DNA of 64,000 nt from an uncultured Clostridia bacterium (GTDB lineage: Bacteria; Bacillota; Clostridia; Lachnospirales; Lachnospiraceae). This document shows, piece after piece, positions 1 through 7,815 of the stretch (the first letter of the stretch is position 1; each line of letters starts with the position of its first letter). The stretch is taken from positions 62,001 to 126,000 of the forward strand of contig CALBKM010000030.1 of NCBI GenBank assembly GCA_937895705.1, given 5' to 3'. Under the pieces are notes generated by a model, which did no database searches, was not told the origin of the DNA, and worked only from the letters and a program-made list of their open reading frames with translations. The translations under genes and the position numbers were made by a program.

Positions 1-1
1 A

Positions 2-37
2 TATGGTACGATGGAGATGTATCCGGGAGAACAGTAA
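2..37 (+). CDS. 3' end of an upstream gene (partial)
   Basis: An open frame enters from the left edge and stops with TAA at 35-37, giving a tail that ends in YGTMEMYPGEQ. It stops 17 nt before the response regulator start, so it may be the upstream member of the same operon, for instance a signalling protein. Eleven residues are too few to identify it, and the frame could also be non-coding. Confidence 0.3.
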   Translation, partial: YGTMEMYPGEQ

Positions 38-54
38 AGGTTTGGAGGAATGGG

Positions 55-1422
55 ATGAAGCGTATTCTTGTTGTAGATGACGACCATATGGAGTGCACGA
101 TGACGAAATATGCACTGGGAGAGGATTATGATGTACATATGGTGAATTCCGGCAAGGAAGCCCTGGAGTTTCTGGAAGAATCCATGGTGGATTTGATTTT
201 AATGGACATCATGATGCCGGAGATGAGCGGAAAAGAAGCAGCCAGAAAAATTCGTGAAAATGAGAAATGGGCAGGGATACCGATTGTCTTTTTGACGGCC
301 GATGAAACGCCGAAGACGGAGGTGGAATGCTTAAAGAGCGGTGCGGATGATTTTATTACAAAACCGTTTGTACCGTTGGTTATGAATACCAGAGTCAGTC
401 GTATTCTTGAAGTGTATGACTTGAGAAAAGAGCTGGAGCAGAAGTTGGAGAAGAGAACGGAGCAGATGGAACAGGCAAAGTTGAAATCTCTGACAGATAC
501 GCTGACGGGGCTGCATAATCGGGATTATTTGGAAAGAAATCTGAAACAATGGTTAAACAACGGCGGAAACGGTACGCTGTTTATGATTGATTTGGATAAT
601 TTCAAGAAAATGAATGATACCTACGGACATATCATCGGAGATAAGACGTTGCAGTATTTTGCGGAGGTTTTACGGAAGTATGCGAGAGAAGGAGATATGC
701 TGTGTCGTCTTGCGGGGGATGAGTTTATGACCTTTTATCCGGACCTTACGGATCGTGAGGCCGCAGGTAAAAAGGCGGACGGAATTATCAAAGCGTTTTC
801 CGAGATGATGAGAGAGTACGGGTACGGCACGATTGTAACCGCGTCCATCGGTATTGTGATGATACAAAAGGGCGGAGATTTCCAGACAATCTATAACAGA
901 GCAGATAAGTCGTTATACTTTGTAAAAAATAACGGCAAAAACTCGTACCATTTTTATGATGAACACAACGAAGAAACGGAAGATATTAGCACGGATGTGG
1001 ATCTTGAGTATGTCAGCTGTATGATAGAAAACGGCCTGACGGAGCAACGGGGAGCCTTTCATCTTGCCTTTGAAGAGTTTAAGAATGTGTACGATTTTGT
1101 ATCCCGTTGTGTGGCGCGGAAAAAGCAGAAGGTACAGGTGGTGTTGTTTACCATGAGTGCACGGAACAGACAGTCCCGCTTGTCCATGGAAGAGCTGATG
1201 CAACGCTGGGAGGCGTCTCTTGTGGATTCTTTGCGTATGGTGGATACCGGCACCAGATACAGCAGCAGTCAGTACATGGTAATTCTTATGGATGCGGATG
1301 TTGAAAACGGGAAAAAGGTTGCGGAGCGTGTAGTTGACAACTTCTACGATAGTAACGACAGCTTAAAGGATGAGGTTACCGTTACATACGACATCCGGAC
1401 GTTGCAGCCGGCGGAGGAGTAA
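55..1422 (+). CDS. Response regulator with REC and GGDEF domains
   Basis: A 455-residue cytoplasmic signalling protein. Residues 1-120 form a receiver domain with acidic pocket D8-D10, phospho-acceptor D51 (LMDIMMPEMSG) and K103 (ITKPF). A short coiled linker rich in K and E leads into a GGDEF domain. Its active site is AGDEF at 220-224, with an RxxD inhibitory-site motif (REGD) five residues before it, so cyclic di-GMP synthesis under product control is plausible. Residues about 320-455 look like a second, degenerate GGDEF-like fold: a motif GTRYSSSQYMVIL sits where GGDEF would be. The start has an upstream GGAGG. A strong terminator follows 70 nt after the stop. Function is inferred from the domains; the output pathway is unknown. 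Confidence 0.93.
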   Translation: MKRILVVDDDHMECTMTKYALGEDYDVHMVNSGKEALEFLEESMVDLILMDIMMPEMSGKEAARKIRENEKWAGIPIVFLTADETPKTEVECLKSGADDFITKPFVPLVMNTRVSRILEVYDLRKELEQKLEKRTEQMEQAKLKSLTDTLTGLHNRDYLERNLKQWLNNGGNGTLFMIDLDNFKKMNDTYGHIIGDKTLQYFAEVLRKYAREGDMLCRLAGDEFMTFYPDLTDREAAGKKADGIIKAFSEMMREYGYGTIVTASIGIVMIQKGGDFQTIYNRADKSLYFVKNNGKNSYHFYDEHNEETEDISTDVDLEYVSCMIENGLTEQRGAFHLAFEEFKNVYDFVSRCVARKKQKVQVVLFTMSARNRQSRLSMEELMQRWEASLVDSLRMVDTGTRYSSSQYMVILMDADVENGKKVAERVVDNFYDSNDSLKDEVTVTYDIRTLQPAEE

Positions 1423-1493
1423 GGATTTCGGACTTGACATATGAAAAGAAACATGATAGAGTGATATTGATAGTAGACCATAGGTCTGATCCA

Positions 1494-1536
1494 CGCTTGT
1501 CAGGGAAAAGTTTTCCCCGGCAAGCGTTTTCTTTTT
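1494..1536 (+). terminator. Intrinsic terminator after the GGDEF gene
   Basis: CGCTTG...CAAGCG arms (1494-1499 and 1521-1526) enclose a second GGGAAAA/TTTTCCC stem, followed by a T-rich tract at 1527-1536. A promoter-like TTGACA-17-TAGAGT lies at 1434-1462, just upstream. The pair could therefore also define a very short transcript of about 65 nt. Confidence 0.85.
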
Positions 1537-1671
1537 CCGTGCAGGCAAAGTGGGCATTGAGCCGATGTTGCAAGCTTGCTTGCACAAGACGGTGAAATGC
1601 GAATGCGCCCACGACTGAGCGACTATGCCGCGAAGTGTGGGTGTAGCACGAAGTGCGTGCCTGCACGGAAA
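1534..1671 (+). repeat. Imperfect palindromic element bounded by a 14-bp inverted repeat
   Basis: TTTCCGTGCAGGCA at 1534-1547 is the exact reverse complement of TGCCTGCACGGAAA at 1658-1671. Inside are a GTGGGC/GCCCAC pair (1550-1555 with 1607-1612), a palindrome GCAAGCTTGC and two CGAAGTG repeats. It resembles a small non-autonomous repeat or a structured RNA between a terminator and the Nudix gene. No coding function is visible. Confidence 0.55.
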
Positions 1672-1691
1672 GCAAGGAAAGGAGATTGCAA

Positions 1692-2177
1692 ATGATAGTA
1701 AAAGACAGCGCAGGAAACGAGCTTCTGGCAGTAATTGATGTGCCGGAGGAGATGGCCGAGCAGCAGTATAACCCGGTGACCCATGCTTTACTTGTGGTGA
1801 AAATCGGGGAAGAATACTTACTTGGTTGGAATCGGTGGCGGCAGGACTGGGAAGTTTTCGGTGGATGTAAAGAAGAGGGTGAAACGCTTCGGGAGTGTAT
1901 TGAACGGGAAGCAGAAGAAGAACTGGGGCTGAAAAATGTGGAGTATACCTATCTCGGCTTGATGCACGATAAAATGGCGCCGGGGTATTTCAATCCGGAA
2001 TGGCATGAGGAATATGGAGCGCTTTACGGAGTGACCTTGTGGTCAGAAATGTTAAAGGAAATCGAAGCAAATCGGGCGGATAAAGAGGAAATCGAGAGGC
2101 TGGCTTTTTACAGTAAGGTGAATGGGAAGGAAAAGGTCGCGGAGATTGATGAGGCGCTGTTACAGTATTGGAAGTAA
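1692..2177 (+). CDS. Nudix hydrolase
   Basis: A 161-residue Nudix-superfamily pyrophosphohydrolase. The Nudix box spans residues 58-80 (from GCKEEGE to REAEEELGL) and matches the GX5EX7REUXEEXGU pattern completely, so metal-dependent hydrolysis of a nucleoside diphosphate linked to X is expected; the substrate cannot be told. The start is the ATG at 1692 because AAAGGAG sits 7 nt upstream. A GTG at 1653 in the same frame lies inside the palindromic element and has no ribosome site. Confidence 0.9.
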   Translation: MIVKDSAGNELLAVIDVPEEMAEQQYNPVTHALLVVKIGEEYLLGWNRWRQDWEVFGGCKEEGETLRECIEREAEEELGLKNVEYTYLGLMHDKMAPGYFNPEWHEEYGALYGVTLWSEMLKEIEANRADKEEIERLAFYSKVNGKEKVAEIDEALLQYWK

Positions 2178-2232
2178 TGGTGCAAAATGAAAGCGTGTTA
2201 AACTGAGACAGGCAGAAAAAGAGGATAAGCAA

Positions 2233-2616
2233 ATGAAATTCAAATATGTAAGAATTCAAGGACGCGAACTGTCCTACATAACCAAATATCCGAAGGGCAT
2301 CTTTGCCATGTGCTGGCGCAAAATCTACGACGGAGTTATGGAAGAAGCCGATGCGGAGTTATTCAAGGAAATCAATACTTGGTTTGAGGAGAACTTGCCG
2401 ATACCGGATGTATGCGAAAGTGGAAAAGAACCGGTGATTACTTATTTTAAGGTGGCAACCACGGCGCATATGCTGGAGAAGATTACCCCTGCCATGGAGC
2501 TTCTTGATAAGTACAATCACCCGTACGATGTGGTGTACACAAACTTTGTGGGGGACATTGTGTACGAGGACGAGTATCAGGTGGCGGTACGGGTGGATTT
2601 TGCAAAGGAGGATTAA
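2233..2616 (+). CDS. Hypothetical protein, 127 residues
   Basis: A small acidic soluble protein with no signal peptide or membrane segment, and no family I recognise. It has a ribosome binding site (AGAGGA) and follows the Nudix gene by 55 nt, so co-transcription is possible. The composition, mixed helix and strand with conserved-looking W and Y residues, resembles a compact alpha/beta domain. No catalytic motif stands out. Confidence 0.7.
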   Translation: MKFKYVRIQGRELSYITKYPKGIFAMCWRKIYDGVMEEADAELFKEINTWFEENLPIPDVCESGKEPVITYFKVATTAHMLEKITPAMELLDKYNHPYDVVYTNFVGDIVYEDEYQVAVRVDFAKED

Positions 2617-2663
2617 TACAGCGCCTGCAGAATAGCTGCCGGTAGATTACGCAAATTTATGGC

Positions 2664-2692
2664 TTGCCTTTTCAAAACCGCTGTGCTATACT
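2664..2692 (+). promoter_or_regulatory. Promoter for the acetyltransferase gene
   Basis: TTGCCT (2664-2669), a 17-nt spacer, then TATACT (2687-2692), 33 nt before the start codon. Confidence 0.6.
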
Positions 2693-2725
2693 GTTCGAAA
2701 TATTTCAAAACAGGAGGGACTGCTT

Positions 2726-3211
2726 ATGATTCGATTGATGAGAGAAGAAGAGATTCCGGTATGTGTGGCTTTGATTCGGAGAAGCTTTGGGACCGTAGCG
2801 GAAGAGTTCGGTTTTACGGTTGAGAATGCACCGCGTTTTACTGCTTTTGCCACTACGGAGGAGAGACTGACTTGGCACCTTCACGGGGAGAAACGCCCGA
2901 TGTATGTGTATGTGAACGAAAGCGGTGAGATTATCGGCTATTACTCCCTTCTGCTTGAGGAAAATAATGTGTGTGAGCTGAGCAACCTTTGTGTGGAACC
3001 GGAAAGTCGCCACGGCAAAGTGGGGGAGGCGCTTTTACTGCATTCCTATGAAGCGGCAAAAGCGGCCGGTTGTGCGGTAATGCATATCGGCATTGTAGAG
3101 GAAAATGTAAAACTTCGGCAGTGGTACGAGAAGTACGGTGTGGTGCATTTGGGAACAAAAAAGTTCGAGCATTTTCCGTTTACCTGCGGCTTTATGGAGA
3201 AGACGTTGTAG
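2726..3211 (+). CDS. GNAT family N-acetyltransferase
   Basis: A 161-residue single-domain GNAT protein that would transfer acetyl from acetyl-CoA to an unknown amine. The acetyl-CoA pyrophosphate loop is RHGKVGEA at residues 95-102, preceded by the strand LSNLCVEPE, as is normal for the family. The C-terminal strand includes YEKYGVVHLGTKKFE. The start is set by AGGAGG upstream, with its own promoter at 2664. Monocistronic by appearance. Confidence 0.88.
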   Translation: MIRLMREEEIPVCVALIRRSFGTVAEEFGFTVENAPRFTAFATTEERLTWHLHGEKRPMYVYVNESGEIIGYYSLLLEENNVCELSNLCVEPESRHGKVGEALLLHSYEAAKAAGCAVMHIGIVEENVKLRQWYEKYGVVHLGTKKFEHFPFTCGFMEKTL

Positions 3212-3245
3212 TGTTTATTGAAATTGAATAAATAGTAAATTTGCG

Positions 3246-3274
3246 TTGAAAAAAAAAGAGAACTAGGGTAATAT
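3246..3274 (+). promoter_or_regulatory. Promoter of the toxin-antitoxin operon
   Basis: TTGAAA (3246-3251), 17-nt spacer, TAATAT (3269-3274), about 50 nt before the antitoxin start. Confidence 0.55.
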
Positions 3275-3323
3275 AGAGGTGAGAGAACAGGCCATTTCGC
3301 ATCATTTATGAAAGGGTGATTTG

Positions 3324-3497
3324 ATGGAAGCAACGATTGAGAATAGAAATATTACTGAATCGGAAGAGCAACAAGCGGCGGTAAGAAATCTTGTTGTGGA
3401 AGGGATGGAACAAATAAAAACGGGGAAAACGAAGGATTTCAATGCTGTATGTGATAGGCTGGAGAAACGTTATTCGAGTGAAGCAATATTATATTGA
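3324..3497 (+). CDS. Putative antitoxin of a type II pair
   Basis: A 57-residue acidic protein starting MEATIENRN and ending SSEAILY, too short for usual gene-calling limits. It is preceded by AAAGGGTG and overlaps the toxin gene by 20 nt in another frame, the classical arrangement for a toxin-antitoxin pair. No RHH or Phd domain can be assigned by eye. The name rests on position, size and charge. Confidence 0.65.
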   Translation: MEATIENRNITESEEQQAAVRNLVVEGMEQIKTGKTKDFNAVCDRLEKRYSSEAILY

Positions 3498-3819
3498 GAT
3501 AACCGAACTGGCAGAACAGGATTTGGAAGATGCGGGAGATTATGTTGCTTTTGAACTTCTGAATCCAAAGGCTGCGCTGGATACGGTGCAAGGAATCCGG
3601 GCACAGATTAATAAACTAGAGTTTTTCCCCGAGCGGAACGAATTGGATGAGGATCCGGTTTTAGCTGCATTCGGTGTGCGAATGGATTATTACAGAAATT
3701 ATAAGATATACTATGTTGCGAACAATGAAAATAGTGTCGTATATGTCATTCGCATCTTACATATGCTGGTTGACAGCCGGACGTGGTTATATAGGACGTT
3801 CCGAGTAATAGAAGAGTAA
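3478..3819 (+). CDS. RelE/ParE family toxin
   Basis: A 113-residue protein with the RelE/ParE fold signature: an N-terminal strand YYIEITELAEQDLEDAGDYV, two helices with INKLEFFPER, and a C-terminal sheet containing YRNYKIYYVAN and VVYVIRILHM. Family members cleave ribosome-bound mRNA or poison gyrase; which applies cannot be decided. The start is taken as GTG 3478, with GGAG at 3461-3464 inside the antitoxin gene. An in-frame ATG at 3442 would overlap the antitoxin more and lengthens the protein beyond the usual family start. A terminator follows immediately. Confidence 0.82.
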   Translation: MKQYYIEITELAEQDLEDAGDYVAFELLNPKAALDTVQGIRAQINKLEFFPERNELDEDPVLAAFGVRMDYYRNYKIYYVANNENSVVYVIRILHMLVDSRTWLYRTFRVIEE

Positions 3820-3826
3820 AGGCAGT

Positions 3827-3867
3827 ACCGCCTATAGGGAATCACGCCCTACAGGCGGTTCATTTTT
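3827..3867 (+). terminator. Terminator of the toxin-antitoxin operon
   Basis: ACCGCCT/AGGCGGT plus TAGGG/CCCTA stems (3827-3859) followed by TTTTT. Confidence 0.8.
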
Positions 3868-3940
3868 GTCTAAATAGTCGAAAAGTGTCTGCATCGAATC
3901 CGGCATGTGATAGAATTATGGGAAACTCTTTAATCAGCGT

Positions 3941-4138
3941 TTTTCTATATTTCAACTCAAAGTTGAATTCGTAGTAGCATTTCAGGCTGTTTCAAAATGG
4001 GAAAACGGAACAGCGATACCAGACACATTATTATTACCGCAACTGGCTTTTTCGCTTAAAACGTCGGTAGATACACTTATAGGATTACTGCAAAGCAGAC
4101 TGCAGAGGTTTTGGCGGGGCAATCATTTGATTTTGTAA
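3941..4138 (+). pseudogene. Fragment of an XRE-family regulator gene
   Basis: The frame at 3971-4138 reads AFQAVSKWENGTAIPD, then LLLPQLAFSLKTSVDTLIGL. This is the recognition-helix half of an XRE/Cro HTH domain. The first helices are missing or frameshifted: an ATG at about 3920 in another frame begins MGNSLIS, which looks like a normal XRE start. The reading runs into a stop where the next fragment begins. No ribosome site precedes the intact part. Confidence 0.75.
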
Positions 4139-4140
4139 TT

Positions 4141-4416
4141 CTGTATGAAATTATTGACCGTGGGAAAGGAATCGAGGTTAATACTTCCGGTATAAATAGG
4201 GCAGGGCATGTATTACCACATCCAAGCATTATTAATAGATATAAGAAATTAGGTGGAAAGATTATAACAATTGGTTCAGATGCTCACAAGGCTGAAAATG
4301 TAGGAAGCAATATCGGTGAGGCAGTCAGAATTCTTAAAGAGATGGGATTTGATGCATTTACTGTTTTTAGAAAGCGGGTTCCGTATTTTGTTGAGATTGA
4401 AAATATAATGTTCTGA
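4141..4416 (+). pseudogene. 3' fragment of a PHP-type histidinol-phosphatase gene
   Basis: About 90 residues matching the C-terminal part of HisK/HisJ-type PHP phosphatases: GKGIEVNTSG, HPSIINRYKKLGGKIITIGSDAH, NVGSNIGEA and TVFRKR. In the intact enzyme this part follows some 170 residues with the N-terminal metal-binding HxH motifs, which are absent. It joins the XRE fragment directly, so a deletion probably fused two old genes. The open frame starts only from a TTG with no ribosome site. Confidence 0.78.
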
Positions 4417-4532
4417 GAGAGGAAATGGCAAATGGAAGGTTTCTTTTTGTCAAAAAAGCCCAAAGTCACCCGACAAGACACCCTGTATCCTTGTACTTCC
4501 TGAATAAATTTGCGTTCTGCGAAAAAAAACTC

Positions 4533-4561
4533 TTGTCAGCATGAAAAAATGGATGTATAAT
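4533..4561 (+). promoter_or_regulatory. Strong promoter of the CofE-like/guaA operon
   Basis: TTGTCA (4533-4538), 17-nt spacer, TATAAT (4556-4561), with a leader of about 65 nt before the start at 4636. Confidence 0.75.
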
Positions 4562-4635
4562 AAGTCGTAATGTTTGTCAGGAGCATTGTATTTTTGTATA
4601 CAATCTTAAATTAGACAGAAAGCAGAGGTATTCAG

Positions 4636-5826
4636 ATGGAAAGACGAGTAGGTACTGTTTCAAGAGGCGTGCGTTGTCCGATCATCCGTGAGGGAGATGA
4701 CCTTGCGAAGATCGTTGTGGATAGCGTACTTGGCGCGGCTGAGTCCGAGGGCTTTGAGATGAGAGATAAGGACGTTATCTCCATTACCGAGTCCATCGTG
4801 GCAAGAGCGCAGGGAAATTATGCATCTGTAGAAGATATTGCGGCAGATGTAAAGGCAAAGCTTGGTGGAGAGACCATCGGCGTTATCTTCCCGATTCTGT
4901 CCCGTAATCGTTTTGCTATCTGTTTAAAGGGCATTGCCATGGGCGCAAAGAAGGTAGTTTTGATGTTAAGCTACCCGAGCGACGAGGTTGGTAATGCATT
5001 GTTGACCTACGACCAGTTGGACGAGAAGGGAATCAATCCGTACAGCGATGTACTTTCCCTTGCAAAGTATCGTGAGCTGTTTGGCGAGAACAAGCACGAG
5101 TTCACCGGCGTAGATTATGTAGAGTATTATTCCAATATTATTAAGGAAGCAGGCGCAGAGGTTGAGGTTGTTTTCGCAAATCAGGCAAAGGCAATCCTTG
5201 ACTACACCGACTGCATCCTCACTTGTGATATTCATACCAGAGTTCGTACGAAGCGTATCTTAAAGGCTGCAGGTGCTAAGATTGTTTGCGGTTTGGACGA
5301 TATTATGACGGCTTCCGTAAACGGTAGCGGTTTCAACGCAAAGTACGGTCTGCTCGGTTCCAACAAGGCAACCGAGGACAAGATTAAGTTGTTCCCGCAG
5401 GAGTGTCAGGGTCTTGTAGAAGACATTCAGAAGCAGGTGCTTACTAAGACCGGCAAGCACGTAGAGGTTATGGTTTACGGCGACGGCGCGTTCAAGGATC
5501 CGCAGGGTAAGATTTGGGAGCTGGCTGACCCGGTAGTTTCTCCGGCATTCACCTCCGGTCTTATCGGTACTCCGAACGAGTTAAAGTTAAAGTACCTTGC
5601 AGACAACGATTTCAAGAATTTAAGCGGTGCGGAGTTAAAGGCAGCCATCGAAGACAGTATTAAGGCAAAGAACGGTAGCCTGGTAGGTAACATGGCTTCT
5701 CAGGGTACCACTCCGAGACAGTTAACCGACCTCATCGGTTCTTTGTGTGACTTAACCAGCGGTTCCGGTGACAAGGGTACTCCGGTAGTACTTGTACAGG
5801 GCTATTTCGATAACTATACCGACTAA
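4636..5826 (+). CDS. Coenzyme F420-0:L-glutamate ligase-like protein (CofE family)
   Basis: A 396-residue protein resembling CofE, which adds L-glutamate to F420-0 using GTP in methanogens and actinobacteria. Family-like stretches are CPIIREGDDL near the N terminus, ISITESIVARAQGNY at about residue 50, FPILSRNRFAICLKGIA at about 86, and VMVYGDGAFKDPQGKIWELADP at about 280 split by loops. It is longer than a bare CofE domain (about 250 residues). No other F420 gene is visible, so the substrate may be something else. It lies 23 nt upstream of guaA with the same high-expression codon choice, and the pair shares a strong promoter. Linkage to guanine nucleotide synthesis is inference. Confidence 0.75.
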   Translation: MERRVGTVSRGVRCPIIREGDDLAKIVVDSVLGAAESEGFEMRDKDVISITESIVARAQGNYASVEDIAADVKAKLGGETIGVIFPILSRNRFAICLKGIAMGAKKVVLMLSYPSDEVGNALLTYDQLDEKGINPYSDVLSLAKYRELFGENKHEFTGVDYVEYYSNIIKEAGAEVEVVFANQAKAILDYTDCILTCDIHTRVRTKRILKAAGAKIVCGLDDIMTASVNGSGFNAKYGLLGSNKATEDKIKLFPQECQGLVEDIQKQVLTKTGKHVEVMVYGDGAFKDPQGKIWELADPVVSPAFTSGLIGTPNELKLKYLADNDFKNLSGAELKAAIEDSIKAKNGSLVGNMASQGTTPRQLTDLIGSLCDLTSGSGDKGTPVVLVQGYFDNYTD

Positions 5827-5849
5827 TCTTGAATAAAGGAGCAACGTTT

Positions 5850-7142
5850 ATGAAGCAGGATATGATTGTTATTTTAGATCTCGGCAGCACCGAAAATACC
5901 GTGCTTGCCCGTCAGATTCGTGACCTTGGCGTATACAGTGAGATTCATCCGCATGACATTACCGCAGAGGGCTTAAAGGCTCTGAACAACGTAAAGGGTA
6001 TTGTGTTAAACGGCGGTGAGAACCGTGTGGTAGACGGCGTAGAAGTTGTGGTAAACGATGAGATTTACAGCCTCGGCATCCCGATGATTTCCGTAGATTG
6101 TCCGTCCGCAAAGTGCGATGTGAAGTATGACACCCTTCCGGGTGAGGATGTATTAAAGGCATTCTTATTCGATACCTGTAAGGCGGAAGCAAACTGGAAC
6201 ATGAAGAACTTCGTGGCTGACCAGATTGAAATCGTGCGTAAGCAGGTAGGTGACAAGAAGGTGCTTCTTGCTCTGTCCGGTGGTGTAGACTCTTCCGTAG
6301 TGGCTGCATTGCTTCTTAAGGCAATCGGCAATCAGTTGACCTGTGTACACGTTAACCACGGTCTCATGAGAAAGAACGAGTCCGAGAACGTGGTAGAAGT
6401 ATTCAAGAATCAGTTAAATGCAAACTTAGTATATGTAGATGCAACGGACCGCTTCCTGGACAAGCTGGCAGGTGTGGCTGATCCGGAGCAGAAGAGAAAG
6501 ATTATCGGCGGTGAGTTCATCCGTGTCTTCGAAGAAGAGGCTCGTAAGTTAGACGGCATCGACTTCCTTGGACAGGGAACCATTTACCCGGACATCATCG
6601 AGTCCGGTACCAAGACCGCTAAGGCTGTTAAGTCCCACCACAACGTAGGCGGTTTGCCGGAGGATTTACAGTTCGAGCTTGTTGAGCCGCTTGCGCAGCT
6701 CTTCAAGGACGAGGTACGCGCTTGTGGTATCGAGCTTGGCCTTCCGGCTGAGATGGTATACCGTCAGCCGTTCCCGGGCCCGGGTCTCGGCGTAAGATGC
6801 CTCGGTGCTATCACCCGTGAGCGTCTTGCAGCACTTCGTGAGTCCGATGCAATCCTTCGCGACGAATTCGCAAAGGCCGGCCTCGACAAGACCGTATGGC
6901 AGTACTTTACCGTAGTGCCGGACTTCAAGGCAGTCGGTGTACGTGACAATGCCCGCAGCATGGGTTACATGTGCGTTATCCGTGCCGTAAACACGGTTGA
7001 TGCGATGACTGCGACTATCGAGAGAGTAGATTATGACTTACTTGAGAAGATTGCGGATAGAATTACGAGTGAAGTGACGAGTATCAACAGAGTTGTATAT
7101 GAGGTAACGAAGAAGCCGGTAGCGACGATTGAGTATGAGTAA
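5850..7142 (+). CDS. guaA: GMP synthase with shortened, non-catalytic glutaminase domain
   Basis: A 430-residue protein aligned with GMP synthase, which aminates XMP to GMP with ATP. The synthetase half is intact: PP-loop SGGVDSS at 143-149, GQGTIYPDIIESG, SHHNVGGLP, QPFPGPGLGVRCLG and the dimerisation domain ending KKPVATIEYE. The N-terminal amidotransferase part is only about 115 residues instead of about 200. It keeps the start (VILDLGSTENTVLARQIRDL) and KGIVLNGG, but GIPMISVDCPSAK replaces the GxCxGxQ nucleophile region and the His-Glu motif is absent. Ammonia must then come from solution or a partner. Start chosen at ATG 5850, with AAAGGAG 8 nt upstream. A terminator follows at 7167. Confidence 0.9.
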   Translation: MKQDMIVILDLGSTENTVLARQIRDLGVYSEIHPHDITAEGLKALNNVKGIVLNGGENRVVDGVEVVVNDEIYSLGIPMISVDCPSAKCDVKYDTLPGEDVLKAFLFDTCKAEANWNMKNFVADQIEIVRKQVGDKKVLLALSGGVDSSVVAALLLKAIGNQLTCVHVNHGLMRKNESENVVEVFKNQLNANLVYVDATDRFLDKLAGVADPEQKRKIIGGEFIRVFEEEARKLDGIDFLGQGTIYPDIIESGTKTAKAVKSHHNVGGLPEDLQFELVEPLAQLFKDEVRACGIELGLPAEMVYRQPFPGPGLGVRCLGAITRERLAALRESDAILRDEFAKAGLDKTVWQYFTVVPDFKAVGVRDNARSMGYMCVIRAVNTVDAMTATIERVDYDLLEKIADRITSEVTSINRVVYEVTKKPVATIEYE

Positions 7143-7166
7143 TAAAAATTTTACACAGAGTATTTT

Positions 7167-7205
7167 AGAAGACAGGTGTTCCCTAGGATTATCTGTCTTC
7201 TTTTA
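7167..7205 (+). terminator. Terminator after guaA
   Basis: AGAAGACAG (7167-7175) pairs with CTGTCTTCT (7193-7201), followed by a T-rich tract. Confidence 0.85.
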
Positions 7206-7299
7206 TTTTAAGTTGTGTATTTCTATTTTGTGGAAGAAATGTTGCCAATTGTGAACAGGAGAGGAAACCAAGAATGAAAGTCATGTTTTGAATAAAATG

Positions 7300-7329
7300 C
7301 TGTCAAATAAAAAAGAAGTATGATATAAT
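7300..7329 (+). promoter_or_regulatory. Candidate promoter for the small membrane protein
   Basis: CTGTCA (7300-7305), 18-nt spacer, TATAAT (7324-7329), about 90 nt before the start codon at 7423. Confidence 0.5.
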
Positions 7330-7422
7330 AGAGATCCAAAAAGTCGTATGATTGAAAAACGTCATGGTTTTGTTGCATATAAAGTAATTTAGTTGTTGAT
7401 GTGATTTAGGAGATGAAGTGAG

Positions 7423-7815
7423 ATGGCGGGTGATAAAATGTTGAGATTAAAACATGTGAAAAGGGGTATATTAGTTGGTGTTTTTGTTGTAATTATCATT
7501 TGTGTTGGTTTAGTAGTAAAAAAGCATAATGATATAAAAATGGAAAGAACGACTAAGAATGTGAGTGCAGAAATAGGGGAAACATTATCAGTTGCATGGA
7601 TTGTAGGGAGCGATATAGGTAAGGGCGCCAAGATATCACCTAAAATAGTATATACATCATCAAAAACAAATGCAAGTGTTAGTGAAGATGGAAAATTAAT
7701 ATATGTAGGAGATACGGCTTGCGAATTTGAGATAACTGTATATTGGATTGATGAAAAAGGAAAAGAAATAAAGAACAGATTTAGAATTTCTACAGGATAT
7801 ACTATTGAAGATTAA
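7423..7815 (+). CDS. Small membrane-anchored extracellular protein, unrecognised
   Basis: A 130-residue protein with a basic N terminus (KMLRLKHVKRG), one membrane segment at about residues 15-32 (ILVGVFVVIIICVGLVV) and an exported tail of about 95 residues. The tail, with KIVYTSSKTNASVSEDGKL and FEITVYWIDEKGKEI, resembles a bacterial Ig-like (BIG2-type) beta domain. The gene is clearly more AT-rich than guaA and stands alone between terminators, suggesting recent arrival. RBS TAGGAG. Function unknown. Confidence 0.65.
   Translation: MAGDKMLRLKHVKRGILVGVFVVIIICVGLVVKKHNDIKMERTTKNVSAEIGETLSVAWIVGSDIGKGAKISPKIVYTSSKTNASVSEDGKLIYVGDTACEFEITVYWIDEKGKEIKNRFRISTGYTIED

Noticed and set aside
1653..1691. 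GTG-initiated extension of the Nudix protein
   Set aside because: It falls in the palindromic element and has no ribosome site, whereas ATG 1692 has AAAGGAG at the right distance.
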